Assembly: GCA_016841605.1 (NCBI GenBank)
Contig: JAENYV010000014.1
Location: 1 to 64,000, forward strand
Source: Dethiobacter alkaliphilus
Lineage (GTDB): Bacteria; Bacillota; Dethiobacteria; DTU022; UBA8154
DNA length: 64,000 nt
Direction: 5' to 3'
The notes under the pieces are model-generated. The model was not told where the DNA came from. It made no database searches and saw nothing but the letters and a program-made list of their open reading frames with translations. Made by a program: the position numbers and the translations under genes. This document shows, in pieces, positions 33,772-43,471 of this stretch. Position 1 is the stretch's first letter, and each line of letters begins with the position of its first letter.

Positions 33772-33895
33772 GGATAAGTATAGCCTCCTTCTTTTTCATT
33801 CTTTTCTTATTTTATGCCAATTGAGACTAAATTACCATATAGGAGTAATTCTTTCAGCCCGAAAAATTAGTCGAAAAAAAGGACTTTTTTATAAT

Positions 33896-36301
33896 ATGTT
33901 GAATCTTTTTATTATGCGGACAAAACTCAAGGAAACGATAAAGCACTTAAAAGCAGATGAGTTGACGAATAGGTATCCACTCTACACCCTTACCATGGTA
34001 TTCATGCCCGGGAGGTTTGATTCTTATTCAATCGCAATTATGGCCATTTTTCTCCTTGTTATTTTAAGCATGGACATCATCCGTAGACAACAGCGCAAAC
34101 TAAAAAAAAGCGAAAAAAATTTTAAGCAAGCGGAAAAGATGCTGAAGCTCCAGCTTGAGTCTGAGAAAATATTATCCGACATATCCTCCAAATTTGCCGC
34201 CATTACTGCAAAAGAATTAAATCAAGGTATTAATTTTGCGCTTCGTCTGAGCGGTTCTTTTTTTAATGTTGATCGTAGTTATATTTTTGTCTTCTCCGAT
34301 GACACCGAACAAGCGATGAACAACAGCCACGAGTGGTGCGCTGAAGGCATTACTCCACAAATAGACAACCTGCAGGGTGTTCCCAACGCGATGTTGCCGT
34401 GGTGGATGAACAAATTGAGAAATCTGGAGAATATTAATATTCCCAGCATAGATGATCTGCCTCCTGAAGCTGAAGCAGAAAAAAAATTTTTGCAGCTTCA
34501 ATTCATTCAGTCTCTTGTTGCTGTGCCCATGATTTCCAGGAATAAACTGCTTGGTTTTATCGGCTTTGACTCGGTACGAGAGAAGAAAAAATGGGCAGAT
34601 GAACAGATATCCCTGCTGAAGGTTGTAGCCGAGATTATTTCCAACGCTCTTCTGCAGAACAGGGCATTGAAAGCACTGGAAAAGAGCGAAGAAAAATTTC
34701 GCTACATGGCGGAATTCTCCCCCCATGCTCTTTCTATTTGTAGCAGGCAAGAAAAATTTGAATACCTCAACCCCAAATTTACCGAAACATTCGGCTATAC
34801 TCTTACTGAAATTCCCGATCGAAACAGATGGTTTGAACTTGCCCATCCCGACCCCCTTTACCGCCGGCATGTTCTAGAATTATGGCACAATGATGCAAAA
34901 AATATTGAAAACGGCATTGCCACATCGAGAATTTTCCAAATAAGCTGCAAAGACGGCAGCGAAAAAGAAATACTGATCAGAACAGTTGCCATGGGGAACG
35001 ATAATTTTCTTGCTACCTATGAAGACATCACCAAGCAAAGACGGGCAGTCAAAAAAATCGAAGCGTATGCTCTGGAACTGGAGAAACTGTGCTCGCAGCT
35101 GGATACGGAAATTGATAAAGCCAGAAAGGTTCACGAAAGAACGATGCCGGGAACACTCCCCGCGGTAAAAGGCCTCTCTTTTGCTGCTCACTACCAGCCG
35201 GCACTTAAATTGGGCGGAGATCTTTATGATGTTATCAAAAAAGAGAATAAGCTCATTGCCTATCTTTCCGATGTGACAGGACACAGCATGGACGGGGCTA
35301 TGCTGAGTGTTTTCGTCAACAATACCATAGACAGTTTCATATCTCTTAACGAACCTGAAAACATTACACCGGAAAAGTTATGCAAATTTCTGGCGGAACA
35401 GTATCACAAAGAAAATTATCCGGATGAATACTTTATTTGTATTTTTTTGGTAGTGCTGGATCTTAACACAAAGGAATTAAGCTATACTGGGGCAGGTTTT
35501 CAAGATTCTCCTTTAGTAAGAATGGGAAATGGAGAACAATTAATGCTAATAAGCAAAGGGCTTCCCATATCACTTGCTTTTCCGGCAACAATGCCGGACT
35601 TTCATGCCGGGACAATTGTTCTTACTCCGGGAACTACCATTCTGTTCAACACAGACGGCCTTACTGAGCATGAAGCTAACGGAAAATTTTATGGCGAGCG
35701 GCTTGAAAAAGTTTTTTACGAGAACAGTCATTTACCTCCCGAAATGATTATTGAAGCCGTTAATGAAGACTTTACACAATTCAACAATGGCTCCCGGCAA
35801 GGCTTTGACGATATTACTTTTCTGGTAATGCAGGTTGAAGCAGAAGTAAAGAAAAAATTACATTTTAAGCTGCAGAGCAGCTTTGAAGAACTGATGAAGA
35901 TGCATAAAAAAATCTCGGAAGTTTTGCATCCGGAATATAATGCTGAAATGCTGGTCATGGGCATTGACGAAATGGTTGCCAACGCCATTGAACACGGCAA
36001 TAAATTTAACTTAGACAAAAAAGTGACAGTCGAGATAGTTCTGGCCGGCCGGTATATTCTCGCAACTGTAGAAGATGAAGGAGAAGGCTTTGACTGGAGG
36101 GAGAAGGTAACCGTCCCCATGGAACTTTCCGGCAACAGAGAAAGGGGACGCGGTATACCCCTGGCAGTGCTTTGCTGTGACAGCATTGTCTATAATCAAA
36201 AAGGAAACAAGGTCTATATTATTAAAGAGCAGACCCCTGATTCCCCGCTTGATTCCCTTATTAATGACGTAAAGAGAGGACGTCCTGTTTCGTCACCGTA
36301 A
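33896..36301 (+). CDS. GAF-PAS-SpoIIE phosphatase-HATPase fusion regulator
   Basis: The ~801-residue protein begins with a membrane helix (SIAIMAIFLLVILSMDII), a GAF domain (~60-240, FFNVDRSYIFVF, SLVAVPMISRNKLLGFIGFD), a PAS domain (~255-385), a PP2C-type SpoIIE/RsbU phosphatase (~400-640, GGDLYDVI, SDVTGHSMDGAMLSVF, FNTDGLTEHE, GFDDITFLVM) and an RsbW-like HATPase (~670-790, GIDEMVANAIEHGN, VEDEGEGFDW, RGRGIPLAV). It has both a phosphatase and an anti-sigma-kinase-like fold, so it may switch a STAS-type partner. No such partner is adjacent. ATG at 33896 with AAAGGA upstream; the longer frame runs over the ppiB promoter. Confidence 0.85.
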   Translation: MLNLFIMRTKLKETIKHLKADELTNRYPLYTLTMVFMPGRFDSYSIAIMAIFLLVILSMDIIRRQQRKLKKSEKNFKQAEKMLKLQLESEKILSDISSKFAAITAKELNQGINFALRLSGSFFNVDRSYIFVFSDDTEQAMNNSHEWCAEGITPQIDNLQGVPNAMLPWWMNKLRNLENINIPSIDDLPPEAEAEKKFLQLQFIQSLVAVPMISRNKLLGFIGFDSVREKKKWADEQISLLKVVAEIISNALLQNRALKALEKSEEKFRYMAEFSPHALSICSRQEKFEYLNPKFTETFGYTLTEIPDRNRWFELAHPDPLYRRHVLELWHNDAKNIENGIATSRIFQISCKDGSEKEILIRTVAMGNDNFLATYEDITKQRRAVKKIEAYALELEKLCSQLDTEIDKARKVHERTMPGTLPAVKGLSFAAHYQPALKLGGDLYDVIKKENKLIAYLSDVTGHSMDGAMLSVFVNNTIDSFISLNEPENITPEKLCKFLAEQYHKENYPDEYFICIFLVVLDLNTKELSYTGAGFQDSPLVRMGNGEQLMLISKGLPISLAFPATMPDFHAGTIVLTPGTTILFNTDGLTEHEANGKFYGERLEKVFYENSHLPPEMIIEAVNEDFTQFNNGSRQGFDDITFLVMQVEAEVKKKLHFKLQSSFEELMKMHKKISEVLHPEYNAEMLVMGIDEMVANAIEHGNKFNLDKKVTVEIVLAGRYILATVEDEGEGFDWREKVTVPMELSGNRERGRGIPLAVLCCDSIVYNQKGNKVYIIKEQTPDSPLDSLINDVKRGRPVSSP

Positions 36302-36311
36302 CGTCCTCTCT
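36273..36311. terminator. Hairpin enclosing the stop codon of the phosphatase gene
   Basis: AGAGAGGACGT (36273-36283) and ACGTCCTCTCT (36301-36311) pair over 11 bases with a 17-base loop. The stop codon is in the loop and the first base of the 3' arm. Only short T tracts follow, so terminator function is moderate. It separates convergent genes. Confidence 0.6.
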
Positions 36312-36342
36312 GAAGAAAGCAATTTAATTTTTAATGCAATTC

Positions 36343-38325
36343 TTAATGAGCAGCCAGGTATCGTTTGATCCCCAGGGCGATGGCTTCGGCAGCCCTCCTC
36401 TGGAAGGCTTGATCAGCCAGAAGTTTTTCCTCTTCCGGGTTGGAGATAAAAGCTACCTCCACCAGTACTGCCGGGATAGGACAATTTCGCAGAACAGCAA
36501 AATTTTCTTCACGGATACCCTTATTGTCCCGCTGCAGGCGATTGACCAGTTCAGTCTGAATAAAGGAGGCCAGCGTTTTTCGCTCGCTTACCTGCTTCTC
36601 CTGGGTTCCCGGGGGGGCGTAATAAAAGGTCATGGTACCGGACAGGGAGCGGTCGGTAGAGGCATTATTATGGATGCTGACCAGCAGCTCGGCCCCGGAG
36701 ATGCTTGCTACTGCGGCTCTTTCTTCCAGTGTCAGGCCCGTATCACCTTCACAGGTATAAATAACCGTTAAACCTTCATTGAGAAGGATATTGCCTACCT
36801 GGAGGGATATACTGCGGACAACATCCCGTTCCCTCAGCCCGGTGGGACCGATGGCACCCGGATCGGACCCGCCCCACGTTTGGAGCGCACCGTGCCCCGG
36901 GTCAATAACAATAATCTGCTCGGATAAATTAACAGACTTAATCTGAATGGTAATCGTCCTTCCGTCGGAACTCCGGGTCAGAGCATAGGAAGCCTGGCTC
37001 TGAAGGTCGGCCACAATTCGTACGGTTTGCTCGTCAAACTGCCCCACTCGGAAAGAGGAGACTGGTCCGTGGTCGGCCTGGAGAGTGGGAGACGATTCTT
37101 CTTCCCCCAGGCAAGCAGGAAAATCGAAGACAATGCGGGAGGGATTGTCAAGACGGAACGACGAAGGCATTGCCAGGTAAGATGCCGCACTTACTTTCAG
37201 GAAAACCACACCGTCGGACCCCTCAACTTCTATGCCGGTAAGCGCAGGCAGATCGCCTTCAACAGTTTGTGCTCCACTGCTCCAGCGGCTGATCAATCCT
37301 GCTACCCGGCTACTGTCCGCGGGCGTTTCTTTTTTGTCGGCATCGTACTTTACGGCCGCCAGCCAGCCGGCGATCCAGCCGCTTCGGCCATCCGGAAGCT
37401 TCACCGCAAACCAGTTGTCCTCTTCTCCGATAATGTCCAGTTGCTGGCCCGAGGAAACCTTCGAGATAACGGGAGACTCCACCCCCGGTGCAGAACGCAC
37501 ATTGACTGATTCTTTCATGACCAGAGCGGAACGTGCCGTCTCAGCAGGCATGGCGTAATCTCCATCAAGATTTATATCCTCTGTTGTGGATGCCTGATTC
37601 TGAATCTCGACCAACCACCCGGCAATCCAGCCTTTGTCCCCACCTGGAATTTCTACCTGCAGCCATACCCCGTCTTCGGCCGGTTCTTCCTCCAGTATCG
37701 TCAGCCGGGTACCCATGGCAACCTGAGTTAAGCGGGCATTGTCCGTCCCGGGTCCGGAGCGAATATTTACCAGGTTGCCGGTAACTATACCAATTTGTAG
37801 ATTAGGTAGCTCATCCTCATCACTGCCGGGAGCAGACTGCTTATCCTCATCACTGCCGGGAGCAGACGATTCTTCCCCTGGCAGTGTTGCAGGTGATTTA
37901 ATGGCGACTGTCCGCTGTTCTTCTTTCCAGTTCACGTTCAAGCCGAATGTTTCCGCCAGAAAACGCAAGGGGACCATGGTTCGACCAGCTTTAAGAACAG
38001 CCGTGGTATCCATTTCTTTTTCCACCCCGTTTATATGAGCAGTTTTCTCTCCGATATGAAGATCCACCGCTGATCCTGTATGGGAAATTCTGACCCGTTG
38101 TTCCCCAGCATTCCAGCTTACCACGCAACCCAACGCCTCTGAAACAAAGCGGACAGGAACCATTGTTCTGGCATTTTCGTCAATATATGGAGCCACATCC
38201 ACAGCAATCTCTTTGCCGTCCACGGTAATGTTTACCTGCCCGGAGGCCTGTCCGGTTGAAATACTTGTCCCTAAGACGGAGATAAAAACCAGAGTAATAA
38301 GACATATTATGCGCCAAATTTTCAT
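36343..38325 (-). CDS. N-acetylmuramoyl-L-alanine amidase with stalk, SH3b and AMIN domains
   Basis: The ~660-residue protein has a signal peptide (ICLITLVFISVLGTSISTGQ), two stalk units (RTMVPVRFVSEALGC, RTMVPLRFLAETFGL), a short repeat SAPGSDEDKQSAPGSDEDE, two SH3b domains (VNIRSGPGTDN, VNVRSAPGVES), an AMIN domain (~390-480) and an amidase_3 domain (DPGHGALQTWGGSDPGAIG, GLRERDVV, SIHNNAS, EVAFISNPEE) with Zn ligands and catalytic Glu. It cuts the peptide from glycan strands. ATG at 38325 with AAAGGA 9 bases upstream; two TTG codons precede it. Probably in spore or vegetative wall turnover; the sequence does not say which. Confidence 0.9.
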   Translation of the reverse strand: MKIWRIICLITLVFISVLGTSISTGQASGQVNITVDGKEIAVDVAPYIDENARTMVPVRFVSEALGCVVSWNAGEQRVRISHTGSAVDLHIGEKTAHINGVEKEMDTTAVLKAGRTMVPLRFLAETFGLNVNWKEEQRTVAIKSPATLPGEESSAPGSDEDKQSAPGSDEDELPNLQIGIVTGNLVNIRSGPGTDNARLTQVAMGTRLTILEEEPAEDGVWLQVEIPGGDKGWIAGWLVEIQNQASTTEDINLDGDYAMPAETARSALVMKESVNVRSAPGVESPVISKVSSGQQLDIIGEEDNWFAVKLPDGRSGWIAGWLAAVKYDADKKETPADSSRVAGLISRWSSGAQTVEGDLPALTGIEVEGSDGVVFLKVSAASYLAMPSSFRLDNPSRIVFDFPACLGEEESSPTLQADHGPVSSFRVGQFDEQTVRIVADLQSQASYALTRSSDGRTITIQIKSVNLSEQIIVIDPGHGALQTWGGSDPGAIGPTGLRERDVVRSISLQVGNILLNEGLTVIYTCEGDTGLTLEERAAVASISGAELLVSIHNNASTDRSLSGTMTFYYAPPGTQEKQVSERKTLASFIQTELVNRLQRDNKGIREENFAVLRNCPIPAVLVEVAFISNPEEEKLLADQAFQRRAAEAIALGIKRYLAAH

Positions 38326-38547
38326 CAACAATCATCCTTTTGTAAAAACAGACATGTAAAACCTCTTCTTTCCTTATAACGTAACAATTCCCAAAAAGTT
38401 ACGCTTTTTTTACCCTAAAATTGAATGGTAAATCAACCCATAATTCCCAACTTCGCGAAAAACATTTTGACAAATTTCTCTGTTCGTTTAAGTGGGAAAA
38501 ATGTTATACTGTTACTTAAAATAAAGGACGAAAGGGAGACAGATTGA

Positions 38548-39960
38548 TTGGATAAGACTGTAGATAATACTAACAAAAAGGTTGCGTTAATAGTTGCTAC
38601 ATTGAGTGCTTTTTTAACGCCTTATATGGCTTCCTCGGTAAATATTGCCCTGCCCTCCATCGGAGAAGAGTTCTCCGTTGATGCACTTTTATTAGGTTGG
38701 GTTGCTACCAGCTATCTTTTAAGTTCGGTAATGTTCCTTGTCCCTTTAGGAAAAATCGCGGATATTTACGGAAGAAAAAAAATTTTTACTTACGGCATTT
38801 TGATCTATACTATTTCCTCACTTCTTTGCACATTCTCGGCATCGATCGCTTATCTTCTTTGCTTTCGAGTCTTGCAAGGCATCGGAAGCGCCATGATTTT
38901 TGGAACCTGCATTGCTATCCTCACATCGGTATTTCCCTTGAAAGAGAGAGGTAAGGTTTTGGGAATCAATGTCGCGGCAACATACCTTGGGCTATCTCTC
39001 GGACCGATAGTAGGAGGAGTATTGACGCAGTACTTCGGCTGGAGAAGCATTTTTCTTGTCAATATTCCTTTCTGCTTGCTGATAATAATTCTAGTTTTCT
39101 GGAAATTAGAAGGAGAATGGGCGGAAGCAATAGGAGAAAAATTTGACTTAACCGGTTCTCTAATTTTTAGCGCGGCAATTGTTTCCACGATGTACGGCCT
39201 TTCCCTTATCCCGTCGATGCAGGGAGTATGGCTGTTAATCGCTGGAATATCAGGTATTTTATTATTTATCTGGTGGGAAAAAAGAATGGAAAACCCTGTT
39301 CTAAATATAAATCTTTTTACAAAGAACAGGGTCTTTGCTTTTTCCAACCTGGCCGCGCTAATCAACTATAGTGCAACACATGCCGTAGGATTTCTGCTGA
39401 GCCTTTACTTGCAGTACATTAAAGGACTTGAACCGAAAAGTGCCGGGTTGATTCTGGTAGCTCAGCCCATTGTCATGGCCTTTTTTTCACCTTTAGCAGG
39501 CAGGCTTTCAGATAAAATCGACCCAAAGATACTCGCTTCATCCGGGATGGGTATAATATGTGTCGGGCTTATACCGCTTATTTTCTTGAACACATCAACA
39601 TCATTGTTATTCATTATTTTTAGTTTAGCGGTTCTTGGTTTTGGTTTTGCTCTTTTTTCCTCTCCCAATACAAATGCCATCATGAGTTCCGTTCAGAAGA
39701 ATTTTTACGGTATTGCTTCGGCAACACTGGCTACCATGCGGCTCATAGGTCAGCTCTTCAGTATGGGAATCGTTATGTTGATACTTGCATTAAACATGGG
39801 AAAAACCCAGATTACACCTGAGTACCATCCTCTTTTTCTATTCAGTCTAAAAATCCTTTTTGTCATTTTTCTCCTTCTTTGCTTCTGCGGCATTTTTGCC
39901 TCATTGGCAAGGGGCAAAAAAAACAACAGGGACGCGGGGACAGGTCCCCTGTCCCACTAG
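38548..39960 (+). CDS. MFS drug exporter (DHA2, 14-helix type)
   Basis: The 470-residue protein has ~14 membrane helices and the MFS motifs PLGKIADIYGRKKIF and FRVLQGIGSAMIFG, with LGLSLGPIVGGVLTQYFGWR (motif C of antiporters). This is the EmrB/QacA class of proton-driven drug exporters. TTG start with GGGAG ~7 bases upstream; TATACT at 38505 is a good -10. Its AT content is higher than that of neighbours, so recent acquisition is possible. The gene end carries a GGGGACAGGTCCCC palindrome. No regulator is adjacent. Confidence 0.85.
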   Translation: MDKTVDNTNKKVALIVATLSAFLTPYMASSVNIALPSIGEEFSVDALLLGWVATSYLLSSVMFLVPLGKIADIYGRKKIFTYGILIYTISSLLCTFSASIAYLLCFRVLQGIGSAMIFGTCIAILTSVFPLKERGKVLGINVAATYLGLSLGPIVGGVLTQYFGWRSIFLVNIPFCLLIIILVFWKLEGEWAEAIGEKFDLTGSLIFSAAIVSTMYGLSLIPSMQGVWLLIAGISGILLFIWWEKRMENPVLNINLFTKNRVFAFSNLAALINYSATHAVGFLLSLYLQYIKGLEPKSAGLILVAQPIVMAFFSPLAGRLSDKIDPKILASSGMGIICVGLIPLIFLNTSTSLLFIIFSLAVLGFGFALFSSPNTNAIMSSVQKNFYGIASATLATMRLIGQLFSMGIVMLILALNMGKTQITPEYHPLFLFSLKILFVIFLLLCFCGIFASLARGKKNNRDAGTGPLSH

Positions 39961-39963
39961 CAT

Positions 39964-40071
39964 TACAGCTAAAAACTAGTAATTAGCGGCGCTGTAAAGA
40001 CGGTTTAGCGGCCGCTCGGGCAAAGCGCCGGACCGACTTTCACCCGAGCACCTGGCGTATACGATGCTACA
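39964..40071 (+). repeat. Dispersed repeat (copy G)
   Basis: It begins TACAGCTAAAAACTAGTAAT, has GCCGCTCGGGCAAAGCGCCG and then TTTCACCCGAGCACC, and ends at GCGTATACGATGCTACAC. It is a shorter form of the 295-bp copy at 43472 without the inner ~180 bases. It fills the gap between two convergent genes and ends directly at the stop codon of the TolC-like gene. Confidence 0.7.
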
Positions 40072-41415
40072 CTACCTGATTGACGCGGTATCCGGGTCGA
40101 TGCCCTCCCTGGCGAGACGGTAGGCCAACAGGGCAAGATGGTAATCCTGTTGCGCAGTAAAAAGCTTCGATTCAGCTTCCCGGAAGAAGAGCTCCTGCTG
40201 CTCCAGGTCCAACAAGGCGATCATTCCCAGTTTGTACTGCATTCGGGCCTTCTCCAACTCATCCCCGGCATTTTGCAGGCTAAAAGCCGCGTTACTCAGC
40301 GTCTCGGCCGCCAGAACGATAGCTTCGACTCTGGCCTGATAATTGTCAGTCACGGATTTAAGGGTATTCTCAAGGTCCAGTTCAGCCTCCTCTACAGCCA
40401 GTTCCGCTGAGCGGTAATCATTGCGGTCGCTCTCGGAGGTATCCTCCAGATCTTCCTTTTTTTGCTCCAGGGCTTCTCGGGCACGCAGATATGTAAGGGT
40501 CGAGGTCAAATCGGGCATCTCTTCGTCAAGAACCGTCTTCTCCCCGGAAATATTAAGCGTTACCTCCGCCAAATCGAAGACAAAAGTATCAGGCAAACCC
40601 AGCAAGCTCCTGAATGTTCTCTGCAGGCTCTCGACCTTTTGCTGAAGCGTCAGGGAGGTCTCCCGCCCCTGTCGCAGATTTTCCTCAGCCTCGGACAGAT
40701 CTAAAGGAGTGCTCCGGCCCAATTCCGACAACTTCTCTTCCCTTTGCAGCATTTTCTCCAGGTTTTGCACGACCAGTTCCTGGTGAGCCAGCTCGTCACC
40801 TGCGGCCAGCAGGGAGAGATAGGCCTGCTCCACGTTATAGTCGATAATATGCGGCTGAGTTATCAGGGCGTCCTGAGCCGACTCCAAACTTGTTTCCGCT
40901 GAGCGGAGCTGTGATTTTACCTGATCTTCCCGGGATTTTTGCTCGTAATAGCGCGGTACAATATTCGCATAGGCCGGGCGTATCTCCTCAACCTGCCGTG
41001 TATACTCGGCTATATCCCGGTTGGCCTGGTCGATATTTGTTTGCAGGGCAGATACCGCGGGATCACCCGGCTCCAGTCCGGCTATTTCTTCTTCCCACTC
41101 CGCAACGCTCTCTTCCAGCAGTCTGATGGCATTCTCCCCTTCGTCAATAAGGGCTTCCAACCGGTCCATATCGCTTTTCATGTCGTCGATTGTATAATTG
41201 GCACTCAGACCATTCTGGCTTCTTACCTGCGCCAGGGATATCTCCGCCTGGGAATAAGAAATTTCCACCGTCTTCATCTGGCTGCCCTCTTCCCTGGCCA
41301 TAATTTTTGCTTTTTCCAGAGTGATAACCGGGGCGGCCTGAGCTGCGGCCAGTCCGCCGAGGAAAATGCCGGCTGCAACGATCAAGCTACAAATAAATTT
41401 TCCTTTTGTCAACAT
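40072..41415 (-). CDS. TolC-like outer-membrane-efflux-family protein
   Basis: The ~447-residue protein has a signal peptide (MLTKGKFICSLIVAAGIFLG, cleavage near AQAAP) and two related long-helix halves, as in TolC (LARQYKLGMIALLDLEQQEL-like QYKLGMIALLDLEQQ at the end; LSELGRSTPLDLSEAEENL in the first half). An unusually long coiled coil (~70-170) follows the first helix. TolC forms the outer duct of tripartite pumps in two-membrane bacteria; here it sits with MacA/MacB-type genes. ATG at 41415 has AAGG/GGGGG upstream and is preferred to the one at 41439. What it contacts in a spore-forming Bacillota is an open question. Confidence 0.78.
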   Translation of the reverse strand: MLTKGKFICSLIVAAGIFLGGLAAAQAAPVITLEKAKIMAREEGSQMKTVEISYSQAEISLAQVRSQNGLSANYTIDDMKSDMDRLEALIDEGENAIRLLEESVAEWEEEIAGLEPGDPAVSALQTNIDQANRDIAEYTRQVEEIRPAYANIVPRYYEQKSREDQVKSQLRSAETSLESAQDALITQPHIIDYNVEQAYLSLLAAGDELAHQELVVQNLEKMLQREEKLSELGRSTPLDLSEAEENLRQGRETSLTLQQKVESLQRTFRSLLGLPDTFVFDLAEVTLNISGEKTVLDEEMPDLTSTLTYLRAREALEQKKEDLEDTSESDRNDYRSAELAVEEAELDLENTLKSVTDNYQARVEAIVLAAETLSNAAFSLQNAGDELEKARMQYKLGMIALLDLEQQELFFREAESKLFTAQQDYHLALLAYRLAREGIDPDTASIR

Positions 41416-41431
41416 GCCAACCTTACCCCCT

Positions 41432-42703
41432 TTATTCATATCTTAATGCTTCAATAGGATCGAGCTTAGCCGCTTTATTGGCGGGATAATAGCCAAAAAA
41501 TATGCCGATTAACACGGTCACGGAAACGCTTATGACGATAACTGCCGCCGACGCTGTGGCGGGATATCCCAGAAGATTAGCTCCCAGGGCACCGATAAGC
41601 AGCCCCAGAATAATACCGATAATACCGCCAAAGACACAAATAATCACCGATTCCACAATAAACTGGGCTCTAATATAGGAACTTCTAGCTCCGAGTGCCT
41701 TTCTTGTTCCGATCTCACGTGTCCGCTCCGTCACAGAAACAAGCATGATGTTCATGACGCCGATACCTCCCACCAAAAGTGAAATTGCGGCGATAACTGC
41801 GACAGCGATGGAGACTGTATTTAACATGGAGGTCATGTTGTCGATGGCGCTTTCCATATTCATGACTCCGGCCTCCCAATCCGTATTTCTTTCATAAATC
41901 TTATCAAAATAGGTTTCTAACTCCTCACTAAAAAAAGCCACTTCAACTCCTGTTTTGGTAATTACCGTTAAACTCTGATAGTTTTCCGTCTCCGCGTCTT
42001 GCTTGGCCAAACTTATGGGAATATATAAGCTAGTGGTCGTATCTTTCTCAGAAGCGGAACTGGGTGCAAAGTCAGAGGCCTCATACTCGTAAACTCCTAC
42101 AATTGTATATGTCTCAATAGTTTCGTCGTAATATATTTTCACCTCCTGCCCCAGGGGATCTGTCCCTGCAGTAAACATATTGTCTACGAGCCTGTCGGAT
42201 ACAACAGCCACCTTTTTCAGCGCTTTGACATCTTTTTCGGCAATAAACCGTCCCGAAACAAGCTCCACATTGTTTGCCGTTGCATAGCCGTCGTTGGCTC
42301 CCGTCACATTCACGTTGGCATAAAGCCGTCCATCCTGCGCCTTGGCAGATCCGACGCTGTAAGAAAGACTTATTGTTTCCACCTTATCACTAAAATGCTC
42401 CATAAAAGTTTCCAGATCGTCGTCAGATAAAAGATCGCTTTCCTCAGGCTCTTCCTCAGAGCCGGACATGCCGGGTCCTCCTCTCCGTCCTTCTTCACCC
42501 CGCTCCCTGATGCTGACCATAATCTTATTTGCCCCCATACTTTCCATGGTTTCGGTAATGGAGGTAGTAAGGGAATTTCCGATGGAGACGATGGCGATAA
42601 CAGAGGCAATGCCGATAACAATACCGATCATTGTCAACATAGCCCGCATTTTGTTTGCCTGCAAAGCAGCCAGAGCAAGAACAATATTTTCCATTAAATG
42701 CAT
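41432..42703 (-). CDS. MacB-type ABC transporter permease
   Basis: The 423-residue protein has one N-terminal helix, an extracytoplasmic MacB_PCD domain (~50-290) and three C-terminal helices ending PANKAAKLDPIEALRYE. The GTRKALGARSS segment is typical of MacB/FtsX permeases. MacB-type pumps move substrate from the outer face by mechanotransmission rather than through a pore. A Gly/Arg/Glu-rich insert (RGEEGRRGGPGMSGSEEEPE) lies near residue 70. Its ATG directly follows the stop codon of the ATPase gene. Confidence 0.88.
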   Translation of the reverse strand: MHLMENIVLALAALQANKMRAMLTMIGIVIGIASVIAIVSIGNSLTTSITETMESMGANKIMVSIRERGEEGRRGGPGMSGSEEEPEESDLLSDDDLETFMEHFSDKVETISLSYSVGSAKAQDGRLYANVNVTGANDGYATANNVELVSGRFIAEKDVKALKKVAVVSDRLVDNMFTAGTDPLGQEVKIYYDETIETYTIVGVYEYEASDFAPSSASEKDTTTSLYIPISLAKQDAETENYQSLTVITKTGVEVAFFSEELETYFDKIYERNTDWEAGVMNMESAIDNMTSMLNTVSIAVAVIAAISLLVGGIGVMNIMLVSVTERTREIGTRKALGARSSYIRAQFIVESVIICVFGGIIGIILGLLIGALGANLLGYPATASAAVIVISVSVTVLIGIFFGYYPANKAAKLDPIEALRYE

Positions 42704-43429
42704 TTATTCCACCCCGCTTTTGGCTAAACTACTGTGAGGGTTTTTCTTTTCATCAACTATTCTACCGTCCTTGATCGTCAGTATCCTTTCCGTTTCTTCA
42801 GCCAATTCATAGTTATGAGTTATTAAAACAACTGTCGTTCCCTTTGTTTCATGAACTTTGTGAAAGAGATCCATCACAACCCGTCCTGTCACCGAATCCA
42901 GGGCACCGGTCGGTTCATCGGCCAAAACAATTGCCGGGTCATTAGAAAGGGCGCGTGATATGGCTACACGCTGTTTTTCTCCGCCGGAAAGCTCGTTCGG
43001 CAGATGATACATACGCTCCGACATGCCCACAAGTTCCAACAACTCCTTGGCCCTTTGCATTCTTTGATGCCTGTTTATTCCTGCATAAAGCATGGGCAGC
43101 TCCACATTCTTTAAAGCTGAATTTCGCGGGATCAGGTTAAATGTTTGGAAAACAAAACCTATTTTTTTGTTTCTAATATCGGAGAGATCATTATCGGACT
43201 TTTCTTGCATAGCTTCACCCTCCAGCAGATATTCACCGGAGGTAGGGCGGTCTAAAGCGCCGATAACATTCATCAGGGTGGTTTTTCCCGAACCGGAAGC
43301 GCCGACAATGGAAACAAATTCCCCTTTATGTATGGTCATCGTAATATTTTTTAAAATTTTTAGCTCATTTGGGCTACCGATAAATACTTTCTTGACAAGA
43401 TTACGAATATCGATCATTATTTCACTCAT
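42704..43429 (-). CDS. MacB-type ABC transporter ATPase
   Basis: The 241-residue ATPase has Walker [11 protein letters not shown]-loop [11 protein letters not shown], signature [15 protein letters not shown], Walker [15 protein letters not shown] and the H-loop LITHN. It pairs with the permease encoded next. GGAGG lies 5 bases upstream of the ATG. A 295-bp repeat element separates it from macA, the adaptor gene. Confidence 0.93.
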   Translation of the reverse strand: MSEIMIDIRNLVKKVFIGSPNELKILKNITMTIHKGEFVSIVGASGSGKTTLMNVIGALDRPTSGEYLLEGEAMQEKSDNDLSDIRNKKIGFVFQTFNLIPRNSALKNVELPMLYAGINRHQRMQRAKELLELVGMSERMYHLPNELSGGEKQRVAISRALSNDPAIVLADEPTGALDSVTGRVVMDLFHKVHETKGTTVVLITHNYELAEETERILTIKDGRIVDEKKNPHSSLAKSGVE

Positions 43430-43471
43430 AGCTTCCTCCTACGGCAGTCTGCCTTATGTTTGCCTTATCAT

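Noticed and set aside
33689-33895. Longer start of the SpoIIE/HATPase fusion
   Set aside because: It would run through the cyclophilin promoter and coding end on the other strand, with no family similarity; ATG 33896 has a ribosome binding site.
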